Positions 54,008 through 61,661 of a DNA stretch of 64,000 nucleotides are shown in pieces (the stretch's first letter is position 1; each line of letters opens with the position of its first letter). Origin of the DNA: Pelagibius sp964472095. Its GTDB lineage: Bacteria; Pseudomonadota; Alphaproteobacteria; Kiloniellales; Kiloniellaceae. Both the position numbers and the translations under genes were made by a program. The notes under the pieces were generated by a model. It searched no databases, was not told the origin of the DNA, and saw only the letters and a program-made list of their open reading frames with translations. Where the stretch lies: NCBI GenBank assembly GCA_964472095.1, contig CAYYIV010000003.1:173641-237640 (forward strand), given 5' to 3'.

Positions 54008-54349
54008 TCAGCGTTCCGCGGTCTGTGGCTCAGGAGCCTCAGTCCGTACCATCAGGCCGCTGTCCTCAAAGCGTTCGAGTGCAATTTCCGCCAGGCGCTG
54101 GAGGCGGAGATCGATGTCGAGATCGAGGGTCTTGGAGAGGTGTTGGACGAGTTCGTCCTGGCTCGCGGCGCTCTGCTGCAGGCGACTGAAGATCTCAGAC
54201 ATGATGACGTCGAGCTTCAAGGTGTCGCCGGACAGGTCGTCGTATACGACCGCCTCACCATCCCACATTCGCCACGCGCCGACATGTGGCGTGTTCACAT
54301 GCCAGAGGCTCCGCTTGCTCCTGGAAGAGGGATGAACTGCCGGCTTCAA
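54008..54349 (-). CDS. PqqD-family peptide chaperone of the HprK-A system
   Basis: A 113-residue PqqD-like protein. The core reads WRMWDGEAVVYDDLSGDTLK, then LDVIMSEIFSRLQ and a helical end (ELVQHLSKTLDLDIDLRLQR), the winged-helix pattern of RiPP recognition elements. In PQQ and related pathways PqqD binds the precursor peptide and presents it to an enzyme. It lies between the RR-signal protein gene (36-base gap) and the tiny ORF/HprK-A pair. This is the clearest hint that the cluster modifies a ribosomal peptide or protein. Confidence 0.82.
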   Translation of the reverse strand: MKPAVHPSSRSKRSLWHVNTPHVGAWRMWDGEAVVYDDLSGDTLKLDVIMSEIFSRLQQSAASQDELVQHLSKTLDLDIDLRLQRLAEIALERFEDSGLMVRTEAPEPQTAER

Positions 54350-54385
54350 GCGACGCTCCCACGAGTCCGGAAAGAACCGCAGCGG

Positions 54386-55198
54386 CTAGCCGCGTTCGTT
54401 CATTGCCTCGAGGAGATCCTTCAAGCCAAAGGGATCGACATGAATCATGCTTGCAACCAAGTCAACGACTTCCTGTGGAGACAGGCCGAAGGTGCTCTTC
54501 CCGAACTCATAGGCATTGCAGTAGGCGGCAGCGCAATGCGCCAGTATGGGAGCTGGCCCGCCGGAGCCGCTCGGCGAGTCGGCGAGCCAGAGCGCCTGCA
54601 TCATCGTCGTCGTATGATCTTGCGTGAACCCCGACCCGAAGACGTCGCTAAATGCTGTCCCAAAGGGCGGCGAATCGAGATTGGGGTAGCGCTTCAGCCA
54701 ATCCAGATATTGTTCGACTGTCTGGATCTGTTCCTTATTCTTCCAGCGATCCTTCTTGAGCTTCGTGAGGTAATCCTCGAGCTCCTTCTTCTTGGGCACG
54801 GAATAGTCGTCGCAGGTGCCCCACTTGTTCTTGTCAATCGGATTGCACGGGCCGACGACGAAATATTTGCTGCACTTGTCAGCGTGGGTCTTCCAGTAGC
54901 CCGGCGTCTTTCCCCGGCAGCCTTCTGGTTCGGCGTTGTTGGAGAGGTTACCGGACAGCATGCTCGACGGGCCGCAGTTCTTCCCCCCGCCCCAGTAGCC
55001 GCCGCCAACGGCCGAAGCCGGACGTGAAGACAGGGTAAGAATCAGCGGCGCACTGGCCAGGCCGCCGGCCAGGACGCGACGCCGCGCTTCTCGTCGAGCG
55101 CGGACTTCCGGCGACTCTTGATCCATCGGCTGAGAAGCCTTCCCGGCACCGACGTTCAGGTCACTTTTGTCAATCTCCGAGCGGTTTTTGTCCGCCAT
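54386..55198 (-). CDS. RR-signal, cysteine-containing exported protein of the HprK-A cluster
   Basis: A 270-residue protein with a twin-arginine-like leader (RREARRRVLAGGLASAPLIL, ending SSRPASA around residue 63). The mature part has a Gly/Asn-rich start (GGGYWGGGKNCGPSSML), the motif GCRGKTPGYWKTHADKC also seen in other surface proteins (C-x-GYWKxH), and seven cysteines overall. The C-terminal half is helical (VVDLVASMIHVDPFGLKDLL). It is the first gene of the operon that includes PqqD-like and HprK-A genes, so it could be the protein that the system modifies. Function unknown. Confidence 0.75.
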   Translation of the reverse strand: MADKNRSEIDKSDLNVGAGKASQPMDQESPEVRARREARRRVLAGGLASAPLILTLSSRPASAVGGGYWGGGKNCGPSSMLSGNLSNNAEPEGCRGKTPGYWKTHADKCSKYFVVGPCNPIDKNKWGTCDDYSVPKKKELEDYLTKLKKDRWKNKEQIQTVEQYLDWLKRYPNLDSPPFGTAFSDVFGSGFTQDHTTTMMQALWLADSPSGSGGPAPILAHCAAAYCNAYEFGKSTFGLSPQEVVDLVASMIHVDPFGLKDLLEAMNERG

Positions 55199-55743
55199 GC
55201 CAGCAATCCTGCTTCAATGCCCTGACATTCCTGTCGAGCTAGATCGGGGGCCAGCCCGAACGATCCGAGGGTCGAGTAGCGTACAATGACACAAAAACCC
55301 TATGGGATTCGATGGGTGATTGGCCTTCTACCACCATCGCCCCTCACGCCAAACGCTCATTATAACCCAAAACCGGAGCCGCGACGCCTCCTTCTTCCAG
55401 CATGCGCCAACGCCTCCCTTATCAACAAACTTGTATATGCAGGATTTGTACCAATACAATAAGCCACTGAAACAACGCAATCCTCTCACCCACGCCAAGG
55501 TCGAAATACTGCAATCTGTAAAGAAATTTTACATCTGGGCTGCCTTGCTGTTCTCGACGCTGCCGGCCATCGAACTTTCGACCTGGGCTATCTTTCGACC
55601 TGGGCTCACGTGCGTCGTTTTTCTGAACGTTGCCGAAAGGCTGCGGCTCAGCAGGCGTCAATTGGCAGGTATCGGCCAAGCGTATAGAATTGCCGGGCAT
55701 TCGTAGTCGTGGGTCCTCCTCTTGGGTACGGGGACAGAGCGGA
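55199..55743. other. Divergent intergenic region, no supported gene
   Basis: About 545 bases between the divergent HprK-A operon and the second deacetylase. The 55320-55540 part is relatively AT-rich. Frames on both strands lack family patterns. It should hold promoters for both directions, but I cannot place them firmly. Confidence 0.4.
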
Positions 55744-56826
55744 ATGGACTCGCCTTTGAGTTGTGGAAATTTCTTCGACGCCATCGGCCGTGGGGGCGGT
55801 TCGCCAGTCAGACTGACGGCGGACCACCCGCCCTTGCTCCTGGTGATTGTGGACACCGAGGAGGAGTTCGACTGGAGTCAGCCCCACGCTCGGGAGAACA
55901 CCAGCGTCGGCGCGATCTCGGCGCAGGAGCGGGCTCAGGAGATCTTCGCCCGCCACGGCATCGTACCGACCTATGTGATCGACTACCCCGTTGCAGCGAC
56001 GCCAGCCGCCGTGGCGACGCTCAAGCCATTCGCCGACCGTGGGGAGTGCCGGATAGGCGCGCATCTGCACCCTTGGGTCAACCCACCCCATCGGGAGGCG
56101 GTCAACGCTCACAACTCCTACCCTGGCAACCTGCCACCGGATCTTGAACGCGAGAAATTGGAGGCTCTGACCGCGGCGATTGCGGAGGGGTTCGGAGCAA
56201 GCCCGGTGGTCTACAAAGCCGGGCGCTATGGTGTCGGTCCGGCCACCGCGCGGACTCTTGAAGAACTTGGCTACCTGATCGATGTCAGTGTCGTGCCGTT
56301 CACCAGCTTTGCCGATGACGGCGGGCCGGATTTCGCGCAGGCCGGATTTTATCCATCGTGGTTCGGCGCCGGGAACAATCTGCTAGAGATTCCCCTGTCA
56401 TGCGGCTTCCACGGGGCCTTGCGGGGGCTGGGTCCTTCGCTCTTCCCCTGGGTCAGCGGTACCGCTGGAATGCGTTTGCGTTTGCCGGGCATCCTTGCCC
56501 GTTCCGGCCTGCTGGAGCGCATTCGACTGACCCCGGAGGGGGTCGATCTGGCGGCGAATATCCGTCTTGCCCGCAGTCTTCATGAACAGGGCAGCCGAAT
56601 CTTTTCATTCACCTATCACTCGCCTTCCCTGGTGCCCGGCATGACGCCTTATGTCACGTCCGACCACGAACTTTCGCAGTTTCTCGACACCATGGACCGC
56701 TTCTTCACGTTCTTCCGGGAAGATTTAGGGGGACGCCCTTCGGAGCCGCTGGAGGTCTATCGCCTCCTTGGCCGCCAGACCGCCCCAGCGGGAGAAGGCG
56801 AGAGGCTGAGCACGGCAGGCGAGTGA
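55744..56826 (+). CDS. WalW-like polysaccharide deacetylase-family protein
   Basis: A 360-residue protein with the NodB-fold pattern LLLVIVDTEEEFDW, CRIGAHLHPWVNPP and VVYKAGRYGVGPATARTLEE. It differs from the XrtA-type deacetylase at 49430 and resembles the WalW-type, predicted from sequence rather than by known activity. EEEFDW supplies the acidic metal/catalytic residues and HLHPW the histidines. The frame opens upstream at 55630, but ATG 55744 has a GGGA nearby and gives a sensible start. It is separated from the HprK-A operon by a divergent region. Confidence 0.82.
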   Translation: MDSPLSCGNFFDAIGRGGGSPVRLTADHPPLLLVIVDTEEEFDWSQPHARENTSVGAISAQERAQEIFARHGIVPTYVIDYPVAATPAAVATLKPFADRGECRIGAHLHPWVNPPHREAVNAHNSYPGNLPPDLEREKLEALTAAIAEGFGASPVVYKAGRYGVGPATARTLEELGYLIDVSVVPFTSFADDGGPDFAQAGFYPSWFGAGNNLLEIPLSCGFHGALRGLGPSLFPWVSGTAGMRLRLPGILARSGLLERIRLTPEGVDLAANIRLARSLHEQGSRIFSFTYHSPSLVPGMTPYVTSDHELSQFLDTMDRFFTFFREDLGGRPSEPLEVYRLLGRQTAPAGEGERLSTAGE

Positions 56827-56833
56827 GGGGTGT

Positions 56834-56910
56834 TGGTAGGCGGGGGAGGGAATCGAACCTTCCGGCCTCTCCTACGTAAAAGGAGCACTCTACCTCTGAG
56901 CTACCCGCCT
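56834..56910 (-). tRNA. tRNA-Val (anticodon TAC), non-standard T-arm
   Basis: Read on the minus strand the acceptor AGGCGGG pairs exactly with CCCGCCT, followed by A and encoded CCA. The D-arm is GCTC-AGAGGTA-GAGT. The anticodon arm CTCCT-TTTACGT-AGGAG gives the anticodon TAC (Val, codon GUA). The T-arm GGAAGG-TTCGATT-CCCTCC has six pairs instead of five, with one A-C mismatch, so it is longer than normal. It could be functional or a degenerating copy. No other tRNA is present. Confidence 0.8.
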
Positions 56911-57012
56911 ATTCGGACTCCGGGCATTGTTGAGGATAGCGCGCCGCCTTGCAATGCTGTCTTCGATGTTCCTCCGGAGCCCCATCGGTGGCTCGGCGCC
57001 GCCGGCCGGTCG

Positions 57013-57912
57013 TTATCTCCAGCAGCCTATGCGCACCATGAAGGGTCGAGCATCCTCCAGGACGCGCGCATTCGACTGAGGGGGCCGTCGCTGTGCCTCC
57101 AAATGGCTGATGCCGTGCTCCTCGAGGAATCGCAGGAGCACATCGCCAGGCAGGACCAGGCCGATCTCGCGCACGACGTCGCCTGTGACATTGTAAACAC
57201 TGACAGAATCAATCTTGGCCACGACCACGCCGATGACGTCGCCGCCACCGTCCAGGAGAGGACCGCCGCTGTTGCCCCTGCGCACATCCCCTCTCACGAC
57301 GATGGCGGGACCGTACGCCGTACGGCTTTCCCGGTGCAGGATCTCGACGGCGGTCACGATCGGCTCGATCGTCGCCATGCCGAGTTCGGGATAGCCCACG
57401 ATGAAGGCCGGCCCAATGACGGCGGGACCTTTGTTTGGAACGAGTGGGGCCACTCCGGGAGCAACCATATCTGTACGCAGGAGGGCGAGGTCGGCCTGCT
57501 CATTGAGAACGACAGCCTCGGCGATCTTCGTTTCCCCGAAGGTTGGCGTCACCGACACAGTGGCACAGCCGTCGACGACGTGGCGGCTGGTGATGACACT
57601 GCCGTCCCTGGCAACGAAGAAGCCCGAGCCGAGGGACGCCAGGTGCCGATCCGGATCATTGGCATCGTTGGATCTGGAAAGGACTTTTTGAATGTAGTCA
57701 CGCCGCTGCTGGCGGATCGCCGCGGCCTCTTCGTCGGTGACGATTCTGCCTTTGCAGTGACTCGCCAGCGTTTCATGGACCGTTCCCAGGCCGTCTTCTG
57801 AACAATTGACCGCATCACCGCCGGTCTGGGCCAGGCTTGCCAAGCCCATCATGCCGAGCAGCAGGACGGCGAGGAAGGCCGCTGCGGGAAACGTCACGGC
57901 TTTCGCATTCAT
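57013..57912 (-). CDS. Exported trypsin-like serine protease
   Basis: A 299-residue protease with an N-terminal signal/anchor helix (FPAAAFLAVLLLGMMGLASL). The triad is His111 in VITSRHVVDG, Asp141 in NEQADLALL and Ser215 in RRGNSGGPLL, the pattern of S1/HtrA-like peptidases without a PDZ domain. Four cysteines are visible (Cys37, Cys53, Cys116 and one near the C-terminus), which may form disulfides. GGGAGGAG before ATG 57912 is a strong ribosome site. It is transcribed toward the tRNA and is not obviously part of the EPS operons; it may process surface proteins. Confidence 0.88.
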   Translation of the reverse strand: MNAKAVTFPAAAFLAVLLLGMMGLASLAQTGGDAVNCSEDGLGTVHETLASHCKGRIVTDEEAAAIRQQRRDYIQKVLSRSNDANDPDRHLASLGSGFFVARDGSVITSRHVVDGCATVSVTPTFGETKIAEAVVLNEQADLALLRTDMVAPGVAPLVPNKGPAVIGPAFIVGYPELGMATIEPIVTAVEILHRESRTAYGPAIVVRGDVRRGNSGGPLLDGGGDVIGVVVAKIDSVSVYNVTGDVVREIGLVLPGDVLLRFLEEHGISHLEAQRRPPQSNARVLEDARPFMVRIGCWR

Positions 57913-58263
57913 TTCCACTCCTCCCGTCTTCTGGGACTTTCAACAGGTATCTTGGCCGAACCTTGGAGGCGAAGGGGTAATCGGGAAGCTTATCAGGTTC
58001 GCCGGGCGGCGCGAAGGGCTGCCGCAGTCGGCACGGACAGCGATCTACCCTGACGCTCGGGGCTGTTTCCTGCTGGAGAGGGTTGGGATAGATTTAATTG
58101 ATCGGATATTCTAAGGTGCTGCAAGGTATTGCGTGCCATCTTGCAGCCAGAGCCTCATGTCAGTTCCTCAGCGGGGAGGGTGGCATCGGGCCCGGCAGTG
58201 GACCGGCTGGTCATTTGGGGTAGGTACCGCTTGGGGGGAGTGTTGTCGGGATCCGCTCGTCCG

Positions 58264-60261
58264 ATGGGGTTTGACCGCAGGCGCCGGTTTTGCCGTGCAC
58301 TGCGAAGTCGCCCCTGGTTCAGTGTTTTGCTGGCCGGATGGCTGGTCGCCGTGGTGCTGGGCTCTGCTTCAGCTGCGACCGACCCGGGTCCGCCGACCTA
58401 CCTCATAGGTCCGGGTGACGTACTGGAAATTACGGTTTGGCGACAAGCTGAGCTCACCGCCACCGTGGTCGTGCGTCCGGATGGCCGGATCTCGATGCCT
58501 CTTGTCGAGGATCTCCTGGCCGCCGGCAAGACGCCGATGGATCTGGCAGATGAGGTCGAGTCGAGGCTGTTGGAGTACCTGCAGGACCCCATGGTCACCG
58601 TGGCCGTGGTTGCGGGCCTCGGGGACATTGGCCAGCAAATCCGGGTAGTCGGCGAAGCCGCCGAACCCCGGACTCTAGCCTACAGGAGCGGCATAACGCT
58701 GCTGGATGCCGTCATCGCGGCCGGCGGCCTCTCGCGGCAGGCCGATGGCAACGGTACGGTTATCGTCCGTTCCACCGAAGGAAGCTATCAAAGGATCCCG
58801 GTGCGCCTTGCCGACCTGATTCGGGACGGGGATTCCAGTGCCAATGTTCCGCTGATGCCTGGCGACGTCATCGTCATTCCCGAGGGCTTCATGCAAGGCG
58901 AGTGGCGTGTGACCTACAGCGCCGTTGCCAGCGAAACCTTCAGTGACAACATCGACCAGGATCCCGATGGCGACCGAGAGCCGGGGCTGATAACGCGGGC
59001 AGGCCCAAGGATCTCCATTGCGGGAGAGTCGGCCCGCGTGACCGCGGCCTTCAACGGCGATCTTTCCGGCGTCCATCAGATCGGCGGGAACGACGAGGGC
59101 TTTTCGGTCGACCCGCGCATCGTTGGCACCTCGACGACGGAAGTGTCGCCTGACCTTCTGTTCTTCGACTTCCGAGCATCTATAAGCCGGCAACTCTTGG
59201 ATTCCCGTCAGTCGACCTCAGCTTCGGGAGCCAGCACCTCGAACCGCGACTTTGTGGCGACGATGACCGCCAGCCCCTATCTGGTTCACAGACTCGGCGA
59301 TTTTGCGGACGTGGAGTGGCGCTATAGCTTCAGCCCCGTTCTGGTCGACTCCGGAAGCCGTTCCGATGTTTACAGCCACGATGGCCTGCTGGCCGTCCGC
59401 AGTGGGCCGGATTTCTCCTTCTTTGGGTGGACCTGGACCAACAGCGTCGGCGAGGAGGTCCGCAGTGATGACGGTGACATCGCCACGGCCAGCACAGAGC
59501 TCGGGCTGAGCTATCAGCTTTGGCGGGGTTTCACTCTCCTTGGAGGATTCGGCTACGAATATCGGGACGGCGACGAGGACAGTAGTGACAACTTCGATGG
59601 TATCACCTGGCGCGGCGGTTTCGCTTGGATGCCAAATCCCGATCTGAGCCTTCAGGCCAGCTATGGCCATCGGGATAATGATGAGAGCCTGGATGCTTCC
59701 TTGAACTATCAGATCGGCCCGAAGACCAGGCTGCGTGCCAGCTACTCGGAAGCGCTGGAGAGTTCGCAGCAACGCGCCATTTCCAACTTGGGCCGATTGA
59801 TTGTTGACCCGGATACCGGCGAGATCATTGATCCCGATACGGGTGAACCCTTCGACGGCGACGACCCTTTTACTTTTGAGGATGAAACGACTCGCACGAG
59901 CACTCTGCGGATTGGTGCCGACCATAGAAGTGGCAGCAATACCTTCCGTCTTTCCGGCCTCGTGGGCACAAGTGAAGGGGGTACCGAAGGCGATGAGGAG
60001 TTCTACGAGGCAAGGGCAACCTGGGCTCGAAGGCTGAGTTCCGAACTTAGTTTCACGAGTGCTATCGCCTACGAGCACAGCGATTTCCAGGAAGACAACC
60101 GTACCGACGACACCTACAGCCTGAACCTGGGCCTAGCGTACCGACTTTCATCCGATGCCCAAGCGTTCATGTCGTACAGTTTTCAGTCGCAGGATTCGAC
60201 CGACGATAACCAGACGTTCTTCGAGAACGCCGTCACGCTCGGCATATCCGTCTCCTTCTGA
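58264..60261 (+). CDS. Polysaccharide export (OPX) domain fused to outer-membrane beta-barrel, XrtA-associated
   Basis: A 665-residue fusion. After a signal peptide (LLAGWLVAVVLGSASA, about residues 20-37) comes an export domain of the Wza type (YLIGPGDVLEITVWRQAELT, IRVVGEAAEPRTLAYRSGIT, GDVIVIPEGF). From about residue 215 it continues as an outer-membrane barrel of the PEP-CTERM-associated type (AVASETFSDNIDQDPDGDRE, LGLSYQLWRGFTLLGGFGYE) with alternating aromatic strands and a final NAVTLGISVSF. An Asp-rich loop repeats DPDTGE twice (near 520). Such families usually occur as separate genes. ATG 58264 is used; upstream GTG or TTG codons are possible. Confidence 0.85.
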   Translation: MGFDRRRRFCRALRSRPWFSVLLAGWLVAVVLGSASAATDPGPPTYLIGPGDVLEITVWRQAELTATVVVRPDGRISMPLVEDLLAAGKTPMDLADEVESRLLEYLQDPMVTVAVVAGLGDIGQQIRVVGEAAEPRTLAYRSGITLLDAVIAAGGLSRQADGNGTVIVRSTEGSYQRIPVRLADLIRDGDSSANVPLMPGDVIVIPEGFMQGEWRVTYSAVASETFSDNIDQDPDGDREPGLITRAGPRISIAGESARVTAAFNGDLSGVHQIGGNDEGFSVDPRIVGTSTTEVSPDLLFFDFRASISRQLLDSRQSTSASGASTSNRDFVATMTASPYLVHRLGDFADVEWRYSFSPVLVDSGSRSDVYSHDGLLAVRSGPDFSFFGWTWTNSVGEEVRSDDGDIATASTELGLSYQLWRGFTLLGGFGYEYRDGDEDSSDNFDGITWRGGFAWMPNPDLSLQASYGHRDNDESLDASLNYQIGPKTRLRASYSEALESSQQRAISNLGRLIVDPDTGEIIDPDTGEPFDGDDPFTFEDETTRTSTLRIGADHRSGSNTFRLSGLVGTSEGGTEGDEEFYEARATWARRLSSELSFTSAIAYEHSDFQEDNRTDDTYSLNLGLAYRLSSDAQAFMSYSFQSQDSTDDNQTFFENAVTLGISVSF

Positions 60262-60541
60262 CACTTGCAAGGCGCCGGCCTCTTGCATTCCCACACCGGC
60301 ACAATCTTGCGGGCTGATTGCCGGCTCCGGCGTGAGCCGGTCGACTGCTTCCTGTTGTATGTAAATAGCTATGTTGTTTCGCCGGGCCGCTCTTGGCGTG
60401 AAGGTAACGTCAGGCCTTCATCGGCTACCCGACAAGAGGAGGGTGCAATCCCTGCCAGAGTGCAGGAGAACTTAACACTATATATGTGTATGTTTTTCTA
60501 TCGTATTCGTAAACAATGTTAGTTAATTTGATTACTCTCAA
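60262..60541 (+). other. Intergenic region with a stem-loop
   Basis: CCGGCTC-CGGCGT-GAGCCGG (60321-60340) is a perfect seven-pair hairpin about 60 bases after the OPX-barrel stop and may end that transcript. An AT-rich stretch follows. No ORF with a family pattern is seen. Confidence 0.4.
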
Positions 60542-60570
60542 TTGAAGTTACCATTTTTTTAGCATAACTT
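60542..60570 (+). promoter_or_regulatory. Candidate sigma-70-type promoter for the SANT-like gene
   Basis: TTGAAG (60542-60547) and TAACTT (60565-60570) are separated by 17 bases in an AT-rich region and lie about 45 bases before ATG 60617. The same ATTGAAGT word occurs at 36925 and 36954. Confidence 0.4.
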
Positions 60571-60616
60571 TGCCCCTGCGCTCGGCGTTCGTGCCCCTGC
60601 GTTCGGGAGAGACACA

Positions 60617-61585
60617 ATGCGGCTTACGGCGGATCAGGAACTTCGAAGGGACCTTCTCTATTTCTCCCTCGGCAAGCAGCCCGATCTCGGGGCTGCGATC
60701 GAAATGGCGTCCCGGATGGAGCGCTTTGTGCTCGAGGGGCGCCAGGGGCGCGACGGCAGGAACGAGGCAGACGATCTGCCGGCTGCCATGGCTCCGGTGC
60801 GCGTCGATGCCGCGGGATCGGAAGCTGAGTTGCGGGAGGCCGTGGAGGTCGAGCCCGCTGTGGCCGGGCCCTCCCCAAAGCAACAGGCAGCTCAAGAAAT
60901 CCCCAGCCAAGCCGCGTTGGCAGACGATCGAACCTGTGTCCCGGCGATCAAACGTCGCTGGAGCGAAGCCGATGACGAGTGGCTAAAGCGAACTTGGCAC
61001 TCTGCCTCATCATTGGATGAAATCGCAGGGCAGTTGGGCAGGACGACAGCCAGCCTCTACAGCCGCGCACGTGCTTTAGGCCTGTCAAAACGAGCCAACA
61101 AGGCGCATCAGCGTTCGAATTCGACGGCGGCACCGTCTGAGCCGCAGGTTCAGACGGCCGGCACTTCCGTCGACGCTCCACGAGCAAGGCAAGAACAAGC
61201 CGATACCTTGTTGCGCGACCTCAGTCCGGCCCTTTCATACGCAGGACGGAATGAGGTCAAATCTGGGGAACCGCGTGTTCCGCGAGCCGCAAATGCGGAA
61301 CCATACAAAGCCCACCGGACGATCGAAGGTAACGCCTCTTCCGAGTATTCCCGCCGCGCCTCTATCACTTCGGCAATCGGCAGGCACGCGGATATGGGCG
61401 TCGACACAATCGTGCAGTTTCTTCGCAGCCGGGACTACTCGGTTGTCCGTGTGGCGGATGGACGTTTCAGCCTGGACGGTCGCCGGATTCTGAACGTGGA
61501 CGAGTTGCGCGCGAAAGCGAACCAGGTGCGCAAGACCTTAGGGCAATCTTCGTCGGCATTTCAGCCGGCCGAGCCGACGGGTTAG
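60617..61585 (+). CDS. SANT/Myb-like DNA-binding domain protein, hypothetical
   Basis: A 322-residue protein with one recognisable unit: a SANT/Myb-like helix-turn-helix at about residues 113-160 (KRRWSEADDEWLKRTWHSAS, then LDEIAGQLGRTTASLYSRAR). This pattern resembles small GcrA-like and phage-type regulators. The N-terminal 40 residues are helical; a long polar, Ala/Ser-rich linker joins a C-terminal segment (DTIVQFLRSRDYSVVRVADG). It may regulate nearby genes. It is codirectional with glmS 76 bases downstream. No assigned family name; the function is inferred from the HTH only. Confidence 0.65.
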   Translation: MRLTADQELRRDLLYFSLGKQPDLGAAIEMASRMERFVLEGRQGRDGRNEADDLPAAMAPVRVDAAGSEAELREAVEVEPAVAGPSPKQQAAQEIPSQAALADDRTCVPAIKRRWSEADDEWLKRTWHSASSLDEIAGQLGRTTASLYSRARALGLSKRANKAHQRSNSTAAPSEPQVQTAGTSVDAPRARQEQADTLLRDLSPALSYAGRNEVKSGEPRVPRAANAEPYKAHRTIEGNASSEYSRRASITSAIGRHADMGVDTIVQFLRSRDYSVVRVADGRFSLDGRRILNVDELRAKANQVRKTLGQSSSAFQPAEPTG

Positions 61586-61661
61586 TCGGGTGTGGTGAAT
61601 CCAGGTCGAGGGGACGCTCTTTGCGTACTCGGCAGTATCGAGTCAAAGGGAGCGTGAGCCG

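Noticed and set aside
55320..55706. 128-residue ORF between the HprK-A operon and the second deacetylase
   Set aside because: No family pattern and it overlaps the upstream region of the deacetylase; likely chance.
58120..58140. Minus-strand TGGCACG...TTGCA near 58130 as a sigma-54 promoter
   Set aside because: Spacing between GG and GC is 13 instead of 10.
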